DNA of 64,000 nt from the NCBI GenBank assembly GCA_026874595.1, contig CM049321.1, forward strand, positions 19,932,979-19,996,978, written 5' to 3'. A program made the translations under genes and the position numbers. The notes under the pieces were generated by a model, which did no database searches, had not been told where the DNA came from, and was given only the letters and a program-made list of their open reading frames with translations. This document shows positions 1 to 10,689 of the stretch, piece after piece (position 1 is the stretch's first letter; each line of letters opens with the position of its first letter). The DNA comes from Sipunculus nudus (taxonomy: Eukaryota > Annelida > Sipuncula > Golfingiida > Sipunculidae).

Positions 1-2406
1 TCCAAATCAACCAGGTCAATATAAATAATGATAACTTCAACTCACAAACTGTCAAATTCATTAACTTACATACACAGCAGTAAAGATAAAGCACTTGCTG
101 CCATTCCCTTTGATATTTGGATGTGCAAAAACAAATTTATGTATAGTGCAGGTAATTTTAAAAACAAGTCAACACTTCATACCAAATAGAGAAAAAAAAT
201 AACAAAACAAGATAATAGAAATCCCCTCATGTGATTATAACACCAAACTTCATTTAAATGAAGTCTCCTTGACTCGTATATAAATCCTTTCATCTCATCA
301 TCTGAAGTGATTAGAATAACAGAATTAGATGTTACCTGGATGATAGCCAAACACTACAATGATACAGAGATAGAATGTTACTTTTTAACATTTTTTAAAG
401 ACCGTGAACAATATCATAAAAGTGCTTCTTAGTGTGACTTACTTAGCACTTGCACAAGCAATAGGGAGCCATGTTTAAATTTAATAAAACTAAATTCAAA
501 GACGATGAAGTGTACCTTGAGACAAACTTTCTGAGAGGGAACTATACAACAGAGAATGGGGCACATGCAGATCATGACTTTAAGGCCAGCTATACAGTAA
601 TGTGGATATAAAGTAATCAATATTTTGCTTTCGAAAGTCTGGTTCAGCACCAATATTTATTGCTTTTACCCAGAACCAATGAGGATACAGCAAATTAATG
701 GATATTTTTCTTACAAGAAATCCATTTTAGTCATGTTTGACTCAATATCTGAAGTATTGATACATGTAAAATAAATTGCCTGATCTTGACTTATTGAATC
801 TGATAAAAATAACACACATCCCTAGTTTACACTATCTGTCTACCAGGCAGAAGGTTACAAAACTACTTTGGGAGTAAATAAATAAATATTGACATAAGAA
901 GTTACACTTTTCTATTATTTTACAAGTGTCAGATAAAAAATAAAGAAAACTGCAATGTCAGCAAAATAAAATGAGTAACATACATTTCAATCAAAATCAA
1001 AGGTGGGTAAACCATCATCATTTTAATAAACTACTCCTACACAGCTTGCTCAATTAACTACTTTGTTGTTAGGAACCCATGCTACCTGTATCAGTACTTC
1101 CAGGTACACCTGTACTTACCATACAACATGACAAACTACTGGTAAATGACTAGATATATTGATAGATGCAATAAAAAGAATCTCAAACGATCTCCTTCCC
1201 TCAAATGTTAATAGTCAGTGAGTCAATTGGCAAGCTACTGTCTTTGAAAAATGGTGTACTGTGATACCTATCCTCAGTTTTCTCACCTGATTCTGTGTAC
1301 ATCTCTGAACTTGGGTATACATGCACTGTTCCTATGTAAGATCATATTCTAACTATACATGCAATATAGAGCACCTGGTTAAAAATATTGAGTAAAAAGT
1401 TAAACAAATCAATTAAGTGCCCAAATTATCTAAGAATTTATAACTGCATATAAGTAACACACTAATTAGTCTGTGATTCCCCTTGTTATCAGCATAAAAA
1501 AAATAATCATAAGTGACAAATATATTTCAGATGTATCTTATAATTAGCAAACTTGTATGTAAGCTTGGTTAGAAATCTTAAATATAAAGCAAAAGTAAAA
1601 TCTGGGTCCGATTTAGGGGTGTAACAATGCATTAATTAAATATCAATGCACTGAATCGCAATCCTTCAATTAAACTGAATTCGATTCATAACCTCTTAAT
1701 GATAATCCATTTGTTTCTATTATAATTTATTTATAAATATACCATCCCAAAACCCTCAGTGAGCTATTAATTTTGACAGAGCTCACTGCGATGTCAAGAC
1801 TGTATGTGCATGTACTCAAGATCCAGTTTCAACGCTCATCAGTAAACCAACCCACTCACATAGAAACATAAATTGTGGTGATAAATAGAGAGCAAGCTGC
1901 ACTTTTCCATTACTGGCTAAAATTAATTAACATCTATTGTCGTGAATTATTTGTTATTATTTAAAAGTCTTAAATTTATTACTAAAGTAATAACTGAATT
2001 GAGATTTGAAGGTAAAGAACTGATGATTAAACTGAACTGAATCAAAGGCCCTTCACAATTCACAGGTGAAGTCCTCCAATAAATCATCAAAAAATTTTAT
2101 GTTGAAACATTTATCTGCATAAAAAAGATATTCTTTTCATAAAATGTGAAATTATATATTAGATGTAGCCCATGTATGTTTTATACACAGCACAGTGCAA
2201 TGGATGCTGTATACCACACATGCAACTTTCAAAGGCTGCCTCTTTTAAGCAATAAAATGGGATTTAAAGGGACATAATCATGATCAGTATTATGTCTATT
2301 CTTTCACACTTTCAGCTGAGATTTGCTTTATACAATGGTTTCTCAGCAGATCCATCCCAGCACATAGTCTCATTTCCTCGCATATGGCTGTTAAACACCT
2401 TGTTAT
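1..2406. other. No gene recognised
   Basis: AT-rich. A GGGGTGTAAC-started stretch (1616-2050) resembles a hAT-type MITE, but the far end is not convincing. A minus-strand segment 516-589 has splice-like borders but no recognisable protein. If the minus-strand gene at 6-8 kb is real, its later exons may lie here. Confidence 0.4.
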
Positions 2407-2886
2407 GACTGTGTTCTGCTTCCGGTTCCCGACCGACCCTATTGCTACCCCGCCGACCCTACCTAAAAAAAATAAAAAACCCTGAAGCCATTTTTTTCAT
2501 TTGTAAACATCGTTGACGGACCGATTCTGGCGTCCAGAGTGGCGGCACCTTGTGTCTATTGAAGACACTAGTTGCTTTATTTCAATGTGTCTTAGAAAGT
2601 AGCACTCGGAACAGCTCGCCCGAATATGCCGGTTTCTTTTGCCAGAGAGCTTCCCATGTACTACAACGATGTTCCAAATGCTAAATATAGAACACGACCG
2701 AAGACTTCCGACTGTAGGCAACCTCCGCACAGTGAATTTTTTTCTGAAACCCAAGTAGGATACTGCGTGCCTGTGCAGAGCGTTAGGTATGGTTTAATGG
2801 CTGCTGAATCAGTGGCACGTGCCGATCGGTCTGACAACATGGAAACCGCCCTCGCTGATGATAAGACTCCCGTTTTTATTTTTAAA

Positions 2887-5203
2887 CTAGACAATTCTTG
2901 GCATCGCAGGTGCCATAGTATCCCCAGACATAGTAGCCCCCCCCCCCCCCTTTAAGACCAGACCCCCATTTTTAGCAGCATATACTGACACTTGGCATAT
3001 TTATTGTTTCTTCCATCTAACAATCCACAATCTTGTTGAAGATGTTGGTCCTGTGACCTTGATCTTTTTAAAGATGTGTCCTGTGACCTTGACCTTTGAC
3101 CTCATGACCCCAAAATCAATTTGGGTCTTGCTTTTCCAATGGGAAATATGCAAGTCAAGTTTGAAAACCATACATCAATAAAAGGAGGAATTATCATCCA
3201 GAAACTAATTTTTGGACAGATGGCTCCTGTGACCTTCACCTTTGACCTTGTGACCTCAAAATTGATAGGGGTTTTCCACTCCTGGCAGGTGAACTATATG
3301 TGCAAGATGAAAGATCTGAGATGAATTGTTTGGCTGAAAATGCATCCACAATCTTTATAAAGAGGTTTCCTGTGACCTTGACCTTTGACCTCATGACCTC
3401 AAAATCAATTCGGGTCTTGCTTTTCCAATGGGTCAAATACAAGTCAAGTTTGAAATCCATACATCAATAAAAGAAGGAATTATCATCCAGAAACTAATTT
3501 TTGGACAGATGGCTCCTGTGACCTTCACCTTTGACCTTGTGACCTCAAAATTGATAGGGGTCTTCCTCTCTTGGCAGGTGAACTATATGTGCAAGATGAA
3601 AGATCTGAGATGAAATGTTTGGCTGAAAATGCATCCACATCTTTTTTAAAGATGTGTCCTGTGACCTTGACCTTTGACCTCATGACCCCAAAATCACTTC
3701 AGGTCTTGCTTTTCCAATGGGACATATACAAGTCAAGTTTGAAATCCATATATCAATAAAAGCAGGAATTATCATCCAGAAACTAATTTTTGGACAGATG
3801 GCTCCTGTGACCTTCACCTTTGACCTTGTGACCTCAAAATTGATAGGGGTCTTCCACTCTTGGCAGGTGAACTATATGTGCAAGATGAAAGATCTGAGAT
3901 GAATTGTTTGGCTGAAATTGCATCCACAACCTTTTTAAAGAGGTTTCCTGACCTTTGACCTCATGACCCCAAAATCAATTCGGGTCTTGCTTTTCCAATG
4001 GGTCAAATACAGGTCAAGTTTGAAATCCATACATCAATAAAAGCAGGAATTATCATCCAGGAACTAATTTTTGGACAGATGGCTCCTGTGACCTTCACCT
4101 TTGACCTTGTGACCTCAAAACTGATAGGGGTCTTCCTCTATTGGCAGATGACTTATATGTGCAAGATGAAAGGTCTGAGATGAAATGTTTGGCTGAAAAT
4201 GCATCCACAATCTTTTTAAAGATGTGTCCTGTGACCTTGACCTTTGACCTCATGACCCCAAAATCAATTGGAGTTTTGCTTTTTCAATGGGACATATATA
4301 AGTCAAATTTGAAATCAATACATCAATAAAAGCAGGAATTATCATCCAGAAACTAATTTTTGGACAGATAGCTCCTGTGGCCTTGACCTTTGACCTTGTG
4401 ACCAAAAAATTTATATGGATCATCCACTATTGGCAAGTGAGCTATATATTCAAGATGGAAGACCTGGGATGAAAGTTTGGCTTTAAATGCATCCACAGTA
4501 TCTTTTAAAATGCCAGTCCAGTGACCTTGACCTTTGACCTCATGACCCTATAACTTATAGGGTTCTTACTTTAGTGGTGGGCCATACATAAGTCATGTTT
4601 GAAATCCATATGGCTATCAACACTGGAGATATCATAAGAGGTGTGTGATTTTCACCATATATGGCAATATTTAAGGTCAAGGCCACTATCATAGGAAAGG
4701 TCATGACCCCAATTTAAATAAACATCATCCCATAACCCATACCTATGTATATGCATAATATAAAAGAAATCTGTCCATTAGTTTTGACTTATAATGCTCA
4801 CAGTAATGTAAGGTGGCAATTTTGGGGGTATTAAACGGCACAAAAACAAGTAAAGAATAATAGGTGGCGCCACCAGTTTCTGGAACATGACAACCCTATC
4901 CATGATCTTCCATCAACTTGATTTTGGGATAAATCCATGCAAGATTTCTTGAGATATTAAAGAATTTGTGTGATTTTCCCCAAAATTGGACCTATTCAAG
5001 GTCAAAGACACTCTCCTAGTAAAGGTCATGACCTCATTTTACATAGGCGTCGTCCTCTCACCCATATCTTTACATATACCAAGTTTGGTAAAGTTCTGTG
5101 AAATATTTTTTGGGTTATCGCGCCAACAAGATTTATATGCGGCGGCGGTGGTGGCGGGACCGGTATGAAAACATAGTATCCCCCGACTTTGTCTGGGGAT
5201 ACA
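2887..5203 (-). mobile_element. Helentron/HINE-like element, copy A (2.3 kb, tandem-repeat core)
   Basis: On the minus strand it starts TGTATCCCCAGACAAAGTC and ends with the stem-loop GGCACC-TGC-GATGCC (2900-2914; one G.T pair) nine bases before CTAG (2887-2890). The subterminal sequence GTCTGGGGATAC just inside the 3' hairpin is the inverted match of the 5' end, as in Helentrons and their HINE derivatives. T residues flank both ends (T|TGTATCC...CTAG|T), fitting a TT target. The core is about five 289-bp units. A C/G run (2939-2952) lies near the 3' end. No coding capacity for Rep/helicase, so non-autonomous. It is inserted inside an older repeat (2407-5571). Confidence 0.75.
3020..4600 (-). 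repeat. 289-bp tandem array in copy A with nuclear-receptor half-sites
   Basis: The marker 'ccaatggg' recurs at 3139, 3428, 3717, 3998 and 4287: steps of 289, 289, 281 and 289 bases. Each unit holds, on the minus strand, GGGTCA-tg-AGGTCA-a-AGGTCA-AGGTCA and a second cluster AGGTCA-a-AGGTGA-AGGTCA, i.e. DR2/DR1/DR0 arrangements. Units are nearly identical in the middle and diverge at the array edges (4380-4600). Confidence 0.85.
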
Positions 5204-6633
5204 ATAATATATTTCATTGCACAAAGTGAAAGGCAATAACCAGTTTTATGTTAAATATATATCTCAACAGGTCATGCCTTGTTGTTCAAAGCTTAAGAGG
5301 AAAAGTGAACTTTCAAATCAACATGCCTTCTTGGCGTCGGCATCCAATGCCAACCGTGCTAAAGTGGGTGACCACGGAGTTTAGAGAATATTATTATGAA
5401 ATCTGTCATGATTATGCTTTTTGCTTAGTTTGTCATGTCAAGAATGGTCTTTAAAATATAGAAAAGCCAAAATAAAAAAATTGTAAAAAAAAAAATTTCC
5501 GACCTACCTACCCTATTTTAAAAGTCCATGTAACTGGAAGCAGAACATTTTTTTTGGGCCTAAACACAGTCTACATGTGTCTGTTTACCATAAAAAGGCC
5601 ACGTGACCAGAGGTCTGATTAATAGGGACAACACGCAGTGTTTCAGCCAGTGAGAACATGCATTATATTTTTTTGGCCAAGTCAGTCAGGGCATCTCCTG
5701 ATTGACACGTGTTGTGTCTCAGCGCTGCACACGGCCCCAAGCACTATGTTTATGTTGACACCTGCCATCACGCCCGGTCCACTGTTTTCAACACTCGTTT
5801 ACAGGAATGATCAAAGGGTTTCAAGGCAATCTTTGGGGAGGTACAGATTTCTTTTAAATGGAAGAAACTATTTTTCCTGTTAACTCAACATGCTTTATAG
5901 GTGATTTGGCCCTTTTGAAAATTTGCATGATGTATGATGAACATAATTTTGTTATCATTTGGCTGCTGCAATCACAAGAGGATATCAAATATCCCTTTGA
6001 TTTAGTCCTATACAATTAAAGGAATGAAAACTTAACTGCCTTTGTTCGTCTATGTGCTAAAATAATTGATCCCATTACTTCAGTTCTTTATTTCACTCAT
6101 TGGTCGATAACTAAACAGTTTTCTACATATTAAATTCTTTTTTGACATGATTCAAACAAGATCACAAAGAGAAAAGACAATTTTAAAGTGAGAATCGAGG
6201 GAGAAAATATGCACACCCTTATAAACTCTTCACAGTTCATTTATATATTATACATATAATTTTTAGTTAACTCAATAAAATTTGCAACAAGGATATGAAT
6301 TATCTGCACAAACTGTAAAATTTGGATTTAAAATTACAACTATTTAGATATATAAAAATAAATCATATGCAACTTAAAAGATCATTTCTACCAATATTAT
6401 TTATATAAACTTATACTCAAAAAATAAAACCAGTACCCCTGGGATATATCCCTCAATGTTAACAGCACATTGGTATACTTTCATGACACGAAAACTCACA
6501 AATTAGCTCCCTCTAATAAATCTCTCACAGGTTTACAAAGATTAGAAGAGCAATTTCTATGGGTAAAATCACTATGTTTCAGCCTGAATATCTTAAGCAG
6601 CAATATTTCCAGTCAATAATCAAATTGTTTTAC

Positions 6634-6760
6634 CTCGTGACCTCCAATAAATGCTTTTGACCACTCTCTTGTATTGAGCCTTATATTACCAGAGGTTGTA
6701 ACATCTCTAAAATTATGTACATGCACCATTTCATGCCACTCAAAGTATAGCAGCAAGAGC
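6634..6760 (-). CDS. Candidate coding exon of the same minus-strand gene; family not recognised
   Basis: Acceptor ttcatgcag (minus strand, ct at 6761-6762) and donor GAG|gtaaaa (ac at 6632-6633) bound 127 bases. The open frame reads LLLLYFEWHEMVHVHNFRDV, then TTSGNIRLNTREWSKAFIGG, HE. If the upstream exon is non-coding, translation could start at the ATG in EWHEM (context gaaATGg), giving MVHVHNF... as the N-terminus. The composition is protein-like rather than low-complexity. It contains HEMVH (HExxH), probably by chance. I recognise no family. Following exons would lie below 6.6 kb or outside the window. Confidence 0.4.
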
Positions 6761-8146
6761 CTGCATGAATATTTTACTACCACTATTTTTCTCAATCCTC
6801 AGAGCCCTCCAAGTTAGCACAATGGACGGACTGTTTCATAAATAAAGTACTACTGGTATATTGTTCTCATGGAGTACTGAGTAAAGTGCTTGATGACCCA
6901 ATTCATCCCAGACAAGATATAATAATTAAGGGTATCACAATGTAACAAATAACTGCTTACCCCCATAATTTTAAAAGCACTTGATAAACCTTGATTAAAT
7001 TTTATTCAATTTTTAAACACTAAATTATTCATTTCATGTATTTATTTTATGCATTCCACTGTGAGCTGTCAAATTTGATATCATGCTACAATTTCAAGGC
7101 TAATTTAAATATGTTTATTATAATATATATTTATATATTGTATGTCAAGGCATAGATCCTGATCTGGACCAATCACCGATCGGGATCTAGTCTGGACAAA
7201 TTCCTGATTGTCAGCTAAAAAAAAAAAAATACCACTGAATTCACACCACTGACAAATTAGGTTATTACTTGGCAAATTCAGAGATGTAATAACAATATGA
7301 AAATGATGTCCATAGACCAAATACCACCACACTTGGTTTCTGAAATTCTTTTTAATTTTCATGTCTTTTATTTTTTTATAAAAATTTAAGTGAAAGACAC
7401 TGGTCTTTATTTCAATATTTTGTTTCATTTTACTTGATAAATCATCTAAGATTTTAATAATATTTATAATTTCAAGTTAGAGACACTAGGCTTTACTTCA
7501 ATATTTTTTTTTTCATTTTTATTACCTGAGAAAATTATTTTAGATTTTGATTATATTAACATCCTTAGTAAAAGGTATATATAATTTAAAAAGACATATC
7601 CCTTGACTGAGCATCTTACAGTCACAGACAAGATGACAAGAGTGTTGACAGTTCTTAACATCGAATGAATGAAGCGTTCAAGACAACCAAATTCATACGT
7701 AAACAAATATTCACTGATGCAGCCTGGTATTAGTCTATAATGCACCTATACCAATATTATTGCTAGCGACCGTATGGTAACAAAGTGTGGCATTTTATCA
7801 TTTTGGAAACTAACTGAGGCACGTAATCATACTGGTGATAAGTACATATGATTTTCATGTGAAAGCAGACGATATTTTGGGATGGTACAAAATGTTTTGA
7901 CCGGCATTGGGTTCCCGCGTGGACTGGTCTCAGCCAAAACAATGACAAAATACATCGGACATGACCTTCACGATCGGGCAAGGTTCCGCCAAAGTCGATA
8001 TTGTAATCAATCGTGGCTCGTGTCCGGGACGTTGGATCCTTTAACTGGTTGTTGAAAATATAAGTTCATAACCTCTAACTCTAGATCGGACCCTTAATTC
8101 GTCACAACTGTCAGGGAAGAACTAAAACATAAGAATAATTTCTTAC

Positions 8147-8230
8147 CTTACTGCCAGACGGTTCTCCCGGAATTCCGGAAGTATTTCTATCCCACAATGC
8201 TACTGAGGTGGCTTCTACCGCGCACACCCA
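8147..8230 (-). other. Candidate first (non-coding) exon of a minus-strand gene
   Basis: On the minus strand the CpG-containing stretch CACTTCCGG-like/ATTGTGGGATAG...CTGGCAGTAAG ends at a perfect donor, AAG|gtaaga (gt at 8145-8146). CpG is frequent here compared with the AT-rich surroundings, and an ETS-like ACTTCCGG lies about 40 bases before the donor. This looks like a TATA-less promoter and first exon. The 5' boundary is a guess. Confidence 0.4.
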
Positions 8231-8427
8231 ATACTGGCGTGTCATATATTATTTCAATGCAGCGATATTTTACCCGTTAAGTATTAGTTCTGTATGGATA
8301 CCAGACGGTTTCAGTACTTTAATGTCTTGCTTTCTGAGTTTGTGATAAGCTATTTTTTTTTCATCGAAGCCTGTAGAGGTTCCATATTAGATCACACCTA
8401 GGCCTGCAAATATTTTATGAAAACTTT

Positions 8428-8558
<131 letters not shown>

Positions 8559-9039
8559 TAAATTTGAGAGTTCTCTTAATATTTAGAATTTTACTTTCAG
8601 TTCTCTCCGACAGTGGTTAAAATGTAATATATTAAAATATGTGAATGTTTTGTTTAAAAATGTACATAGGTGTAAAATGTACAAATGCGTAATACAAATA
8701 CAAATTTTTATAGGGGGTGGGGTTAAAATTGACGCGGTCGTTGCTTTAGAACCATACCTTTCTTTTGCCTTAAACTAGCATCATAATTCCAGGTAAAAAC
8801 AGGCCAAATGTGGTTCAAATGTCAGAGTCGTTTGTTTTCTTATATGTGGCGCAAAGAAACGATTAACATTTTTAACCATGCTGTAGCTTAATATAGAGCT
8901 AGCATAATATGTAGCCATCAACATAGAGGAAAGAAATTTGATAAAATTAAAAAATTTTGAATCGACAATTTCCACATCTGCTATGTGGGGGGGTCCCTAT
9001 ATTCGTTGATATATAATATAGAATTGGTGGCATAATTAA

Positions 9040-9218
9040 GATTCAGGTCACTATTGGGACTAAAATAAATGGTCGTAAAACGGAAAACGAGGTACCCGCT
9101 ATTCCGAGGTTTAAATATATGATATAAAGAGCATCCAAAAATCGGGACCATGAAAAATGGTCGTAATTTAGAGGTGGTCGCTTTACTGAGGCGGTCGTTA
9201 AGCGAGGTTTTACTGTAG
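9040..9218. repeat. Partial MITE, TACAGTAAAACCTCG family
   Basis: The complement begins TACAGTAAAACCTCGCTTAA and continues CCTCAGTAAAGCGACCACCT, then ATTTTTCATGGTCCCGATTT. Only one terminus is clear. Confidence 0.5.
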
Positions 9219-9775
9219 GCCAATATGCTTATTCGGCCCATACTCCCAGGTTCATTCGTGCATAAGTGACCTATACATTTGTTAATATTCCTTGCTGACG
9301 TTCATGGATCCGGATAACGATCCAGGTCCACACCAACACCTAATCAACTCTTCAATGAACGTTGTGAACAAATACAAACACACGCATGAGCGGGATGAAC
9401 GCATATCCTAGCTCTGGCGAAGACAATAGCAAGTAGTTAAATACGTACGATTAATTCTTCATATAAGCATGTTCAAGTGATTAACCCACTGCGATGTACT
9501 TCAAATTATCTTATCCCATATGGGCCCCTGACCGTTCATGCGAAATGTGCCGGTTTAAAGTTTTACATGAATTAAATCTATCAGATATGATCAGTTTATA
9601 GCAGTTTTGAGAGTTATTTCCGTTCTAAACAAAAACAAATAGAAATTTTGTTGAAACGTGAAGTTTCTGCAGAGCCTATATAAACAAAAGGAGTAATTTG
9701 TACAACTCAATAAGAAATTATAAATAACCAAGCAGGTCACCTTAACCTCCATGTTATAAAACAAATTATAGTGTT

Positions 9776-10051
9776 ATGTTTAAAAAATCAAAGAAACATA
9801 TATGTTACAAGGATGGACAGAAAATGACATTTAAAATAAAGGAGGGGAGGCAGGGCTCAAATTTAAATGGGCCCTATCACCTATCTGACCTTAATAAACT
9901 AAATGTAATCCCCAGGAGCTTTTATAAAAAAAAATGGTCAACATTGATAAACAAGTTCATACATCCTCCACGATGGCATTATAAAAACTTTTCACAGACA
10001 AAATTACCCTTCGATCATTTATATACACAGAGGAAGCCAGAAATCACATAA
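9776..10051 (+). CDS. Unrecognised 91-aa ORF, doubtful
   Basis: ATG-initiated, strongly basic frame (MFKKSKKHICYKDGQ; YKKKWSTLINKFIHPPRWHYK). No family recognised. It sits about 640 bases upstream of the LINE remnant and just before a (TA)n tract, so it might be part of an older repeat. No splice sites or promoter signals support it as a host gene. Length alone in AT-rich DNA is weak evidence. Confidence 0.15.
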   Translation: MFKKSKKHICYKDGQKMTFKIKEGRQGSNLNGPYHLSDLNKLNVIPRSFYKKKWSTLINKFIHPPRWHYKNFSQTKLPFDHLYTQRKPEIT

Positions 10052-10103
10052 TTTCTTTTTCAAAAGGTAAGAGAATAGGCACCTTTAAAAGCGTTAGAGG
10101 TGA

Positions 10104-10105
<2 letters not shown>

Positions 10106-10171
<66 letters not shown>
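10106..10171. repeat. (TA)n microsatellite
   Basis: Uninterrupted alternating A/T over about 66 bases, upstream of the LINE remnant. Confidence 0.97.
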
Positions 10172-10174
<3 letters not shown>

Positions 10175-10689
10175 CTTTAAGATTTACAAATTTGTGCTGT
10201 AAAATTGAAATCGGATATAGTTTCGGCGCTGTTTTTCGGGTATTACCCACATTTTTAGGACGAAAAGGGGAATGCATTTATAATCGCCCCCTGCATCTCA
10301 TGCATATAAGTCCGCCTCTGCGATATAATGCCACAACACCTCTGTATGAAGTAAGTATACAAGGAATAACTCTATGTTGCATGCCATTGCCAATCTTAAA
10401 ATAACCTATACTGGCCATTGGCACTTTGCAATTATGTTGACAATACACTGCAAACGTTGTGAACTAATGCATTTCTTTGATTTCTTGAATGATAATTACA
10501 ACTGAGGCTGGCTATCACGCCCACTATATTTGAAATATGAAAAAGGCATGTTTGTTATGGAAAAAGTATATTATATATATTTACCTTTAAAGAATAAACA
10601 CGTGGAATCAATAGATGTCTGTATTTGAGCACATGAACTTTGATAATAACATTTTAAAGGAGGGGGGGGGGGTTCTTTAAAGAACACAC

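Larger units (their letters stand above)
2407..5571. mobile_element. Older repeat with inverted ends, split by copy A
   Basis: GACTGTGTTCTGCTTCCGGT at 2407-2426 is matched in inverse orientation by AACTGGAAGCAGAAC (5532-5546) and AACACAGTC (5563-5571). Without the inserted 2.3-kb element the unit would be about 850 bases. Parts of the interior (2626-2880) have a frame open on both strands but no recognised protein. The right inverted end carries a 16-base insertion between its two matching blocks, so the boundary is provisional. Confidence 0.4.

Noticed and set aside
516-589. Possible minus-strand exon (GLKVMICMCPILCCIVPSQK)
   Set aside because: Borders resemble splice sites (tgtatag, AAG|gtacac), but the peptide is Cys/Ile-rich and unrecognised, and the phase cannot be tied to the 6.6-kb exon.
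1616-2060. hAT-type MITE starting AGGGGTGTAACAATGC
   Set aside because: The opposite end (AGGGCCTTTGATTCAG, complement) is a poor match and no 8-bp duplication was found.
3121-4329. Repeated 61-67-residue open frames such as [17 protein letters not shown]
   Set aside because: They are the same 289-bp repeat unit read in successive frames (289 is not a multiple of 3). The same frame appears on the opposite strand of the inverted array at 49.6 kb. Repeat translation, not a protein family.
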